This document shows positions 6,704 through 12,858 of a stretch of DNA of 12,858 nucleotides, piece by piece. Made by a program: the position numbers and the translations under genes. The notes under the pieces were generated by a model. The model was not told where the DNA came from. It saw nothing but the letters and a program-made list of their open reading frames with translations, and did no database searches. Source of the stretch: an uncultured Pelagibacteraceae bacterium (GTDB lineage Bacteria; Pseudomonadota; Alphaproteobacteria; Pelagibacterales; Pelagibacteraceae); the NCBI GenBank assembly GCA_902565325.1, contig CACFEM010000022.1, positions 1-12,858 of the forward strand, given 5' to 3'. Each line of letters opens with the position of its first letter. Within the stretch, counting starts at the first letter, position 1.

Positions 6704-7930
6704 TTAATTGATATTTTTGGCTCTTTTTCTTCCGATTAATTGAGTAAGTGCGTCAACCATAGTATCTGAAGCCTTAAATATTTCATTATTTTTAAATTCA
6801 TGAGAAATATTTTTTTCTGGGTTAGTTTTATCTTCAATAACTATTCCTTCATCAGGCAAATTATTTTTTATATAAATTAACAAAAGCCATTCATCATCTG
6901 ATGCTTCATCCCACTTAACAAATATTTCTCCAGTTTCAAACCTTCTATCAATACATCTGAAGATAGACATGTGCCTTGTTATGTGTCTTTTGTTTAATTG
7001 AAATACTAAGCTACTAGCACTTCTGTAAAAACTTTCGAGAGCAAACTCAATTTTTTGTCTAGCTAAAGTATATTCTTTTTCTTTTTGTAAAAGTGTTTCT
7101 CTATCTTCATCTCCTTGAATTTTTACTCCTAAGGCCTCTACTCTTTCCCTAATCTTTTGATCTCTAATAATTCGGTATTTTTCTTTTAGTTTTTCTATTC
7201 TTTGTTGTAAGCCAGCATAATCTTCTCTCTTTTCTCTTAAAGAAATTTTTTCTAATTTCTCTAATTCTTTAACCTCTCTAACTCTAAACTTTTCAATTTG
7301 CTTATCTAATTTTAATTGTTGTAAAAATTGCTTTTGTTTCTCTGCTTGTTCAATTCTTAAAAGAGCCTGTTCTTTTCTTAAGAATAATTTTATTTCTTTT
7401 GTTCTTTGTTTTTCTAATCTAATTTCATCTTTTAAGGCTTGTTCTTTTAATTTAACTTTTAATTCAGCCTCTTTTTGCTTTTCTTTTGCAGCTTCAATCT
7501 TTTCTAATCTTTCTTTTTCTTGTTTTTCTAATTTTAACCTTCTTGTTTCATCTTTTTTTAGAATTTTATATTGTGAAATTGTGTCTGCTATCTTATCAAA
7601 AAATGCTTGAATATATTTTTCGAAACCAAAATTTAATCTAAACTTAAATTCAGGCTTTAGAGAATTTTGAAAGTTAACTACTTTTAAAAGAAAATCTGAT
7701 TTCTTTGGAACAGTAGATTTAGAATTTTTTGAAATTTTTTTTGATTGTTTTAGTTTTTTTGATTTTTTTTGTTTTTTATTTTTTTGTTTCCTTCGATTAT
7801 TAATTTTTTTTACAGATTTATTTTTAATCTTAAATTTATTTGACTTTTTAGATATTTTTTTAACTCTTTTTTTGGTTTTTCTTTGATTTTTAGAAATACT
7901 TTTTTTTGATTTTTTTTTCTTTTTTTTCAT
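6704..7930 (-). CDS. Lysine-rich, coiled-coil protein of unknown function
   Basis: A 408-residue protein, family not recognised, with three parts. Residues 1-72 are almost purely basic and polar: 35 lysines and 4 arginines, no acidic residue, spaced like a histone-H1 or AlgP-type tail, which suggests binding to DNA, RNA or acidic lipid. About 73-123 is a short mixed linker with aromatic residues. About 124-292 is a long E/K/L/R-rich helix with heptad-like spacing, probably a coiled coil. Residues 292-408 look like a compact folded domain (FALESFYRSASSLVFQL, FETGEIFVKWDE, EWLLLIYIKNN). I chose the ATG at 7930; an in-frame TTG at 7954 would add 8 residues and bring the start to within 4 bp of the CFA stop. 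Neither start has a Shine-Dalgarno sequence. T-runs of 8, 9 and 8 (7900-7927) encode the first lysines and are slippage-prone. It lies between CFA synthase and a small membrane protein. Confidence 0.8.
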   Translation of the reverse strand: MKKKKKKSKKSISKNQRKTKKRVKKISKKSNKFKIKNKSVKKINNRRKQKNKKQKKSKKLKQSKKISKNSKSTVPKKSDFLLKVVNFQNSLKPEFKFRLNFGFEKYIQAFFDKIADTISQYKILKKDETRRLKLEKQEKERLEKIEAAKEKQKEAELKVKLKEQALKDEIRLEKQRTKEIKLFLRKEQALLRIEQAEKQKQFLQQLKLDKQIEKFRVREVKELEKLEKISLREKREDYAGLQQRIEKLKEKYRIIRDQKIRERVEALGVKIQGDEDRETLLQKEKEYTLARQKIEFALESFYRSASSLVFQLNKRHITRHMSIFRCIDRRFETGEIFVKWDEASDDEWLLLIYIKNNLPDEGIVIEDKTNPEKNISHEFKNNEIFKASDTMVDALTQLIGRKRAKNIN

Positions 7931-7958
7931 TTTAAGAGAGTTAGTTTCTACCAATTAT

Positions 7959-9149
7959 TTATTGATAAATATAGTCTCTTGTAACAGGTGTAGAAGAATA
8001 ATTCTTTGTTAATTGAAATTGGTATACAACTTGATCACCCCATTTAAATGCCATCTCACAACCAGCAAGATAAAATTCCCACATCCTAAAAAATCTTTCA
8101 TCGAACATTTGAATTATTTTGTCTTTATTTCGAATGCAATTTTCCTTCCAATGTCTTAGTGTATGCGAGTAATGAAGTCTTAAAACCTCAATATCTGCAA
8201 CTATTAAGCCTGCTTTTTCAATTGGTGTTGTTACCTCACTTAAACTTGGAGTATAGCCTCCTGGAAAAATATACTTAGTGATCCATGGATGTGGATCTCT
8301 TGGTGGATTTACTGATCCTATAGTATGAATTAATGATACTCCATCATCTTTTAAAAGTTTTGCAACTTGTGAAAAAAATTTTTTATAAAATTTTCTTCCT
8401 ACATGTTCAAACATCCCAACACTGACTATTCTATCAAATTTTTCATTGAGCTCTCTATAATCCATTAACTTAAAGTTTAATTGATTTTCTAAATTAAGTT
8501 CTTTTGCTCTTTTCTTGCAGTAATTAAATTGATTTTCTGAAAGTGTAATACCTGTTACTTCGCAGTTTGCACTTTTGGCTATATCCACTGCTAAAGAACC
8601 CCATCCACATCCGATATCTAAAACTTTTTGATTTGGTTTTATATTAAGTTTTTTTATTATATGTTGAATTTTATTATTTTGAGCAGTTTCCAATGTATCT
8701 GTTTCATTTTTAAAATATGCACATGAATATTGTCTTTTAGGATCTAAAAATAAGTCATAAAGATCATCTGAAATATCATAATGATGCGAAACATTCATCT
8801 TAGATTTTTTTATAAAATTAAAATTAGTTAAATATCTATAAGAACCTCTTAATCTATTAATCAAATAGCTAAAAAAATTTAAGTCTCCTCTTCCAAAATT
8901 CATTAAAGAAAGATCCAAAAAATCAGTTAGCGTCCCATTTTCGATAGTTATTTCACCATCTGTATATGCTTCACCAAAATATAAATCAGGATGAAATAGT
9001 AACTTATAATGAAGATTTTTATTTAAAATTTTAACTTTTATTGGGTTTTCACTTTTTGGATTTCCAATGATGTAACTTTTTGAATTAGCATCAACTAATA
9101 TAAATCCATCTTTTTTAAAAACATTATTTAAAAATCTAGCTAATTGCAT
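7959..9149 (-). CDS. cfa: Cyclopropane-fatty-acyl-phospholipid synthase family methyltransferase
   Basis: A 396-residue SAM-dependent enzyme that methylenates double bonds of membrane phospholipid acyl chains, or a close relative modifying lipids in the same manner. The N-terminal lipid-binding part (about 1-115) includes DLYFGEAYTDGEI (55-67). SHHYDISDDLYDLFLD (121-136) and YSCAYF with C143 follow. The SAM-binding motif VLDIGCGWG is at 176-184, and MFEHVG (E248), HTIG (H275) and WEFYLAGCEMAF (Y360) match the bicarbonate/active-site residues of the E. coli enzyme. Length is normal and all key residues are present. The ATG directly abuts the stop codon of the upstream dapA-like gene, and a strong Shine-Dalgarno sequence lies in the last codons of that gene. 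It is the second gene of the minus-strand unit. The broad family is certain; the exact lipid product is inferred, since relatives make other methylated fatty acids. Confidence 0.93.
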   Translation of the reverse strand: MQLARFLNNVFKKDGFILVDANSKSYIIGNPKSENPIKVKILNKNLHYKLLFHPDLYFGEAYTDGEITIENGTLTDFLDLSLMNFGRGDLNFFSYLINRLRGSYRYLTNFNFIKKSKMNVSHHYDISDDLYDLFLDPKRQYSCAYFKNETDTLETAQNNKIQHIIKKLNIKPNQKVLDIGCGWGSLAVDIAKSANCEVTGITLSENQFNYCKKRAKELNLENQLNFKLMDYRELNEKFDRIVSVGMFEHVGRKFYKKFFSQVAKLLKDDGVSLIHTIGSVNPPRDPHPWITKYIFPGGYTPSLSEVTTPIEKAGLIVADIEVLRLHYSHTLRHWKENCIRNKDKIIQMFDERFFRMWEFYLAGCEMAFKWGDQVVYQFQLTKNYSSTPVTRDYIYQ

Positions 9150-10034
9150 TTAAGCCGCCTTAGTATTTTTTAATGAAAAATTTAATTTCTCTAAATTAGT
9201 AATTAAACCTGACTCATCTTCAGCATTTAACATGCTAAGTGGTGGTAAAAGATTTTTATAATATATTTCTTTTTTACTAAAGTAAGTATGTAAACCTGAA
9301 ATCAAATTATATTTTTCAAATTCAGCTCTTACATCGCAAAGATTTTGGTTTACTGTCTGATCACGTCCATCATTAAAATCATCGTATACTTTTCTTGCCA
9401 GTGATGAAGTAGCATTACATGTAGCTGTAATAATTCCAGAACAACCTATTTGAAGTCCTTTAAATAATTTAGATTCTGATCCAGGTAAAACTGAAAAATT
9501 ATCAATTTTTAAGTTTTCAAAAAGATTGTAAGAGCTATCTTTTACACCAATAATATTTTTTGGATATTTTTTTACTAACTCTTCAATACATTCAATACTA
9601 AACTTATAACCACAGAGTTTTTCAAAATTATATAGTACTATTTCACAATCAGAAATTACTTCTACTATTTTGCTATAAAATTCTATTACTTCTTTATCTC
9701 CATATTTATAGTAAGCAGGCGGCATAACTAAGAATCTATTAAAACCTAAAGATTTAGAAACTCTCATTAAATTAATTGTTTCACCTAAAGAATTTAAACC
9801 AGTACCAATAATATACTTTTCTTTGTGTTTGCTTGAAGTTAGATGATTTAACAAATTAATTTTTTCAGAGACAGGTATAAGTTGAGCCTACCCTGTACTT
9901 CCAAATATAGCTGCTCCGTGACAGCCATTGTCTATAACCATTTCTGCGTGCAGAATGGTTTTTTTAATATCAAGCGTCAAATCATCATTTAAGATCGACA
10001 TTGAGGCCGCATAAATGCCTTTAATTTTACTCAT
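9150..10034 (-). pseudogene. DapA-family (dihydrodipicolinate synthase/N-acetylneuraminate lyase) gene with an in-frame amber codon
   Basis: Reading from the ATG at 10034 gives 294 sense-codon positions, the normal length for this class I aldolase family, interrupted only by TAG at codon 49 (9888-9890). The N-terminal piece (MSKIKGIYAASMSILNDD through HGAAIFGSTG) is typical: GSTG at 45-48 is the substrate-carboxylate loop (GTTGE in DapA). After the stop the frame continues without a break. Y135 in VLYNFEKLCGY and the Schiff-base lysine K165 in IIGVKDSSYN correspond to E. coli DapA Y133 and K161. The stop replaces a residue usually Glu or Gln, and GAG or CAG is one change from TAG. Restarting at TTG 9854 or later would lose the first barrel strands and the GSTG loop, so activity is unlikely without readthrough. 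First gene of the unit leading to cfa. Substrate unknown: DapA itself, or a keto-acid aldolase. Could be a sequencing error. Confidence 0.85.
9155..9161 (-). promoter_or_regulatory. Strong ribosome binding site of the cfa gene, inside the dapA-like 3' end
   Basis: The minus strand reads AAGGCGG, six of seven matches to the consensus AAGGAGG, followed by 5 nt and the cfa ATG at 9149. It is made of the final lysine and alanine codons of the dapA-like gene. It fixes the cfa start and would allow cfa to be translated independently of the broken upstream gene. Most other starts in the window have no such site. Confidence 0.7.
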
Positions 10035-10042
10035 AGTAAAAA

Positions 10043-10048
10043 TTTATA
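10043..10048 (-). promoter_or_regulatory. Candidate -10 box of the dapA-like/cfa unit
   Basis: TATAAA on the minus strand stands 8 nt before the ATG at 10034, with no Shine-Dalgarno sequence between them. Transcription would begin within a base or two of the start codon. No recognisable -35 box. The 49-bp divergent gap (10035-10083) is almost pure A+T, so chance matches are likely. Confidence 0.3.
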
Positions 10049-10071
10049 TAAAAATATTAATTAGTAAAGTT

Positions 10072-10077
10072 TATAAA
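10072..10077 (+). promoter_or_regulatory. Candidate -10 box of the glycosyltransferase gene (leaderless type)
   Basis: TATAAA lies exactly 6 nt before the ATG at 10084, the spacing expected if the A of ATG is the transcription start. No Shine-Dalgarno sequence and no good -35 box are seen. The same TATAAA-6 nt-ATG arrangement occurs at the gene starting at 1568. Confidence 0.3.
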
Positions 10078-10083
10078 TTAACT

Positions 10084-11046
10084 ATGAAAATATTAGCTAT
10101 TCAAAACAGGATGGGCATAGGTGATACGGTAATTTTTCTACCTTTTATTAAAGCTATTTCAAAAAAATTTGGAGCACCTGTTAGTTTATTGGTTAAAGAA
10201 AATTCAAAAGCTAACGAGTTTTTAAATCAAACAAATTATATAGATGAAATAATTCACTTAGAAAGAGATAATAAAATAAATCAAAAACATGATGGTTTCA
10301 AAGGATTTTTCAAATTAGTAAGCGATATAAAAAAATATAATTTCGATAAAGTTTTTATATTCAATTCTTCTTTGAGATATAACTTAATTTCTAGATTGGC
10401 AGGAATTAAAGAAATATTTCAATACCCATTATTTGAAAAACAAAATCAACACATTACAGAACCAGCTAAAGCTATAATGAAAAAATATTTAGATATCGAA
10501 ACTTTTGACAATCCAGAAATTCAAATTGAAAATAAAATTGTTCAAGAATCAGCAGTAAACTTTAAAATTAATAATGATGAACTCAATATTTTGTTGGGCA
10601 TAGGTGGTTCAGGTCCAACAAAAAGAATACCATCAAAAACTTTTCTAAATGTAATGGAAAGATTAGAATCTCTAAAAAAATGTAGATTTTTTTTGGCGAC
10701 AGGTAAAAATGAGGATGAACAAAAAATTTTAACTGAATTATATGATACAAAATTTAAAGAAAAATGTGTTGCCCTAGACAATCTTAATTTAAGAGAAATA
10801 TTACCTGTTATTAAAAATTGTAATGTTGCAATCTGTAATGATACAAGTTTCTCACATTTGTCATCAGCATTAGGAATTAAAACAATTACATTGATGGCAG
10901 ATACTCCATTAATATATGGTTCTTACAGTACAAATATGTATCCGATAATTCCTGATGGAGAAATAACAGTTTCTCATAATACACTTGGTAAAGACAAAAT
11001 TAATCCAGATAAAATCTACGAAAAGCTATTATCAATAATTAACTAA
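10084..11046 (+). CDS. Glycosyltransferase family 9 (heptosyltransferase-like) protein
   Basis: A 320-residue GT-B enzyme of the ADP-heptose:LPS heptosyltransferase family, which transfers sugars to lipopolysaccharide core or other surface glycans at the inner face of the cytoplasmic membrane. MKILAIQNRMGIGDTVIFLP contains the N-terminal G-x-G-D motif with D14 as probable catalytic base, followed by FIKAI and an LLV strand. The second Rossmann half has LLGIGGSGPTKRIP (nucleotide-side loop), and NDTSFSHLSSALG (252-264) matches the family N-D-x-x-x-x-H-L-x-x-A-L-G motif. I chose the ATG at 10084: an in-frame ATG at 10015 would add 23 hydrophobic residues but overlaps the divergent dapA-like gene and comes before the usual family start. 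Stop codon overlaps that of the J-domain gene (CTAA, 11043-11046). No other glycan gene is adjacent, so the acceptor is unknown. Confidence 0.88.
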   Translation: MKILAIQNRMGIGDTVIFLPFIKAISKKFGAPVSLLVKENSKANEFLNQTNYIDEIIHLERDNKINQKHDGFKGFFKLVSDIKKYNFDKVFIFNSSLRYNLISRLAGIKEIFQYPLFEKQNQHITEPAKAIMKKYLDIETFDNPEIQIENKIVQESAVNFKINNDELNILLGIGGSGPTKRIPSKTFLNVMERLESLKKCRFFLATGKNEDEQKILTELYDTKFKEKCVALDNLNLREILPVIKNCNVAICNDTSFSHLSSALGIKTITLMADTPLIYGSYSTNMYPIIPDGEITVSHNTLGKDKINPDKIYEKLLSIIN

Positions 11047-11546
11047 GAGATATCTTTAAGAACTATCTCTTTTGCTTCATTAACTATAGCTGATAATCTT
11101 GAGGTTTCTGGGGAAATATCTGGATGAATTTTTTTTTGAATTTTTTGGTAAGCTTTGTTAAGTGCTTCTTTGGTTGGTTTCTTATTGATATCTAAATTTA
11201 AAATCTTATATGCCTCATTTGTTGATAATGATGAGGAATTATTATTTTGATATTGATTAAAAGAAAATCTTCCTGAATTTCTTAAAGTTTGAATAAGCCT
11301 ATAAAGAGAAACCAATTGAATCAATGATAAACCTTTAAGTTTTACTAGAGCAAGGCTTGCAAGAGTTAATGGCAATGTAAGTAAAAATTTTCCTCCAATA
11401 GCAAATAAAACTGCTAATAAAGCCAATAATAAAATTGTTATTAGTCTCACCCCTTTTGACATTTTTTTTGGAGAAATATTTGACCACCATCTTAATAAAA
11501 AATATAAGATGACTAAAATTACAAGTAGATAAATAATAATATTCAT
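11043..11546 (-). CDS. Membrane-anchored J-domain protein (DnaJ-like, Pam18/Tim14-like layout)
   Basis: A 167-residue protein with hydrophobic segments at about 2-19, 33-51 and 53-69 and a C-terminal J-domain. The J-domain begins near residue 108 (STNEAYKILNLD) and carries the essential HPD at 141-143 in QKKIHPDISPE, followed by an INEA-like helix (IVNEAKEIVL). HPD loops stimulate Hsp70 (DnaK) ATPase. The J-domain is shortened after HPD and lacks the G/F and zinc regions, so it is a class C type; N-terminal membrane anchor plus C-terminal J-domain is the layout of mitochondrial Pam18/Tim14 and its alphaproteobacterial relatives. The start is the ATG at 11546, supported by AAGGAA 5 nt upstream; a TTG at 11576 would overlap the divergent peptidase gene. 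Only 15 bp separate the two divergent starts. The TAG stop overlaps the glycosyltransferase stop. Confidence 0.85.
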   Translation of the reverse strand: MNIIIYLLVILVILYFLLRWWSNISPKKMSKGVRLITILLLALLAVLFAIGGKFLLTLPLTLASLALVKLKGLSLIQLVSLYRLIQTLRNSGRFSFNQYQNNNSSSLSTNEAYKILNLDINKKPTKEALNKAYQKIQKKIHPDISPETSRLSAIVNEAKEIVLKDIS

Positions 11547-11550
11547 ATAT

Positions 11551-11556
11551 TTCCTT
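11551..11556 (-). promoter_or_regulatory. Shine-Dalgarno site of the J-domain gene
   Basis: The minus strand reads AAGGAA, ending 4 nt before the ATG at 11546 (AAGGA with 5-nt spacing). It decides the start in favour of this ATG over the TTG 30 nt upstream. It occupies most of the 15-bp gap between the divergent genes. Confidence 0.65.
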
Positions 11557-11561
11557 ATTTG

Positions 11562-12858
11562 ATGAAAGTACCACAACTTAAAAAAAAACTAGAGATAAAA
11601 TCTTGTCACAATATTGAGTGGGAAGATAATTATAGCTGGATTCATCAAAAAGATATTTTGGAAGTTCTCAGAGATAAAAGCAAGTTAGATCCTGAAGTTA
11701 AAAAATATTTAGAAGACGAAAATACTTACACAGAACACCATTTAAAAGATACAAAAGATATTCAAAAAAAATTATTCGATGAAATTAAAGGAAGAATTAA
11801 ATTAGAAGATGAATCTTTGCCCTATAAAGATCACACCTATGAGTATTGGACAAAAACTACAACCAAAGGAAATTATTCGATAAAACTGAGAAAAAAAATT
11901 GGTTCAGAAAATATTGAGGAGATATGGAATGGGGATAAAGAAAAAGAAAAACTCAAAACGGAATATTTTGGTGTAGGAGATTTAGAAGTAAGTAATAATG
12001 ACAAGTATTTAGGATATTCTTTAGATCTTAAAGGATCTGAATATTATACAATTTATTTAAGAGATATAAAAACAAACAAAATTATTTCAAAAGAAATTAC
12101 TGAAACATCTGGTGGAATAACATTTAGTTTAGATGATAAATATATTTTTTATTCAAAACTTGATGAAAATCATAGAGCAAGAACTATATACAGGCACAAA
12201 ATAGGTGATTTTGATGGCAAAGATGAATTAATATTTGAGGAGAAAAGTGAGGCTTTTACAGTAGGAATTGGAAAAAGCTCAGATGAAAAATATTTTTTTA
12301 TAAATACTTCTGACCATAATACTTCAGAGCAATATTACTTTAAATCGGATGAATTAAATCCATGTCCAAAACTTATTATTAAAAGAGAAAGAGGTGTTCT
12401 GTACTCTGTTAATTCATGGGATGGTAAATTTTATAATCATACAAATAAAGATGCTGAAGACTTTAAAATTGATATTTGTGATAATTTAGAAAATCAAAAT
12501 TGGAAAAAATATATTTCAGCAAAAGATGAGGTTTTAATTGGTGGATTAACATTTCTTAAAAATTGGATTATTCGAGGTGAAACATCAGATGCACTAGATA
12601 AATTATTTGTTAAAAATATTTCTACAAATATAGAAGAAGAATTAATTTTTTCAGATGAAACAGTTTATGTCCCAGGAGTAAGCTTAACTCAAAAAGATAG
12701 AAATACTGATGAAGTTTATTTGGGATATTCATCACCCAAAACTCCTTCTAGAGTGTTTAAATATAATTTAGCAACAAAATCTAAAGAACTTGTCAAAGAA
12801 CAAGAGATCCCATCTGGTCATAATAAAGATGACTATATTGTTGAGAGAGTTGAGTTTA
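11562..12858 (+). CDS. Oligopeptidase B-like prolyl oligopeptidase family (S9A) peptidase, N-terminal part (3' end outside window)
   Basis: The frame is open from the ATG at 11562 to the end of the window: 432 residues of a protein expected to be near 680-700. Oligopeptidase B cleaves short peptides after basic residues. The start region matches the family: WEDNYSWIHQKDILEVLRDK, then a P-E-V-x-x-Y-L-E-x-E-N-x-Y-T-E stretch, LFDEIKGRIKLEDESLP and a YEYWTKTT segment, the counterparts of D-x-Y-x-W-L-R-D, E-N-x-Y-T and E-I-x-x-R-I-K-x-x-D-x-S-x-P in E. coli PtrB. Residues from about 75 to 410 are repeated beta strands of the gating propeller (for example GDLEVSNNDKYLGYSLD, ITFSLDDKYIFYS). The Ser-Asp-His catalytic domain lies beyond the window, so activity cannot be judged. 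The start codon has no Shine-Dalgarno sequence; TATATT (11546-11551) is a possible -10 box. No signal peptide, so probably cytosolic. Confidence 0.9.
   Translation, partial: MKVPQLKKKLEIKSCHNIEWEDNYSWIHQKDILEVLRDKSKLDPEVKKYLEDENTYTEHHLKDTKDIQKKLFDEIKGRIKLEDESLPYKDHTYEYWTKTTTKGNYSIKLRKKIGSENIEEIWNGDKEKEKLKTEYFGVGDLEVSNNDKYLGYSLDLKGSEYYTIYLRDIKTNKIISKEITETSGGITFSLDDKYIFYSKLDENHRARTIYRHKIGDFDGKDELIFEEKSEAFTVGIGKSSDEKYFFINTSDHNTSEQYYFKSDELNPCPKLIIKRERGVLYSVNSWDGKFYNHTNKDAEDFKIDICDNLENQNWKKYISAKDEVLIGGLTFLKNWIIRGETSDALDKLFVKNISTNIEEELIFSDETVYVPGVSLTQKDRNTDEVYLGYSSPKTPSRVFKYNLATKSKELVKEQEIPSGHNKDDYIVERVEF

Noticed and set aside
9150..9854. Reading the dapA-like gene as a complete 234-residue protein starting at TTG 9854
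   Set aside because: The upstream 180 bases in the same frame encode a normal family N-terminus including the GSTG loop, interrupted only by TAG, so the short form is a remnant rather than the natural gene.
10015..10083. Extended N-terminus of the glycosyltransferase starting at ATG 10015, giving a possible membrane anchor
   Set aside because: It would overlap the start of the divergent dapA-like gene, and family members begin at the M-K-I-L strand encoded from 10084.
10542..10781. Minus-strand frame of 79 codons
   Set aside because: Antisense to the glycosyltransferase gene, with no recognisable product or ribosome site.
11335..11574. Minus-strand frame of 79 codons overlapping the J-domain gene in another frame
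   Set aside because: The J-domain frame has a clear ribosome site and family motifs; this one has neither.
1..12858. Mobile elements, CRISPR arrays, tRNA or rRNA genes, riboswitches
   Set aside because: No transposase or integrase, inverted or direct repeats, spaced palindromes, or tRNA-like cloverleaf was seen; gaps are at most 85 bp, too small for most of these.

Overview
The window is a piece of a very compact, AT-rich bacterial chromosome. Small AT-biased genes, lysine/asparagine/isoleucine-rich proteins, only about 2% of bases between genes (largest gap 85 bp) and the mix of protein families suggest a streamlined marine alphaproteobacterium of the SAR11 (Pelagibacterales) type. That placement is an inference from composition and gene style, not from a marker-gene comparison. 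TAA, TAG and TGA are all used as ordinary stops, so the standard bacterial code applies.

Layout. 1-870 (+): the C-terminal half of the translational GTPase TypA/BipA. 867-1514 (-): a YczE-type membrane protein, tail to tail with typA. 1568-2248 (+): a secreted DUF6134-like protein. 2251-5950 (-): a tight three-gene unit, tldD, pmbA/tldE and a renalase-like FAD oxidoreductase. 6036-6383 (+): a small DCC-family thiol oxidoreductase. 6380-10034 (-): a four-gene unit read in the order DapA-family aldolase/lyase (broken by an in-frame amber codon), cyclopropane-fatty-acid synthase, a lysine-rich coiled-coil protein, and a small two-helix membrane protein. 10084-11046 (+): a family 9 glycosyltransferase. 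11043-11546 (-): a membrane-anchored J-domain protein. 11562 to the end (+): the N-terminal part of an oligopeptidase B-like S9 peptidase.

How the genes relate. TldD and TldE are the two halves of one heterodimeric metallopeptidase and sit next to each other. The FAD enzyme behind them overlaps pmbA by 4 bp and is probably co-expressed. CFA synthase modifies membrane lipids, the GT9 enzyme probably acts on surface glycans, and several neighbours are membrane proteins, so the right half leans towards the cell envelope; no single pathway is evident. No mobile element, CRISPR array, tRNA, rRNA or phage gene was seen.

The most notable points are: a lone amber codon in an otherwise intact dapA-like gene; a recurring arrangement in which convergent genes share their stop codons in a 4-bp overlap; -10-like boxes placed 6-8 nt before start codons lacking a Shine-Dalgarno sequence, which suggests leaderless mRNAs; and an unrecognised poly-basic plus coiled-coil protein. 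I found no clear, wholly new multi-gene system.
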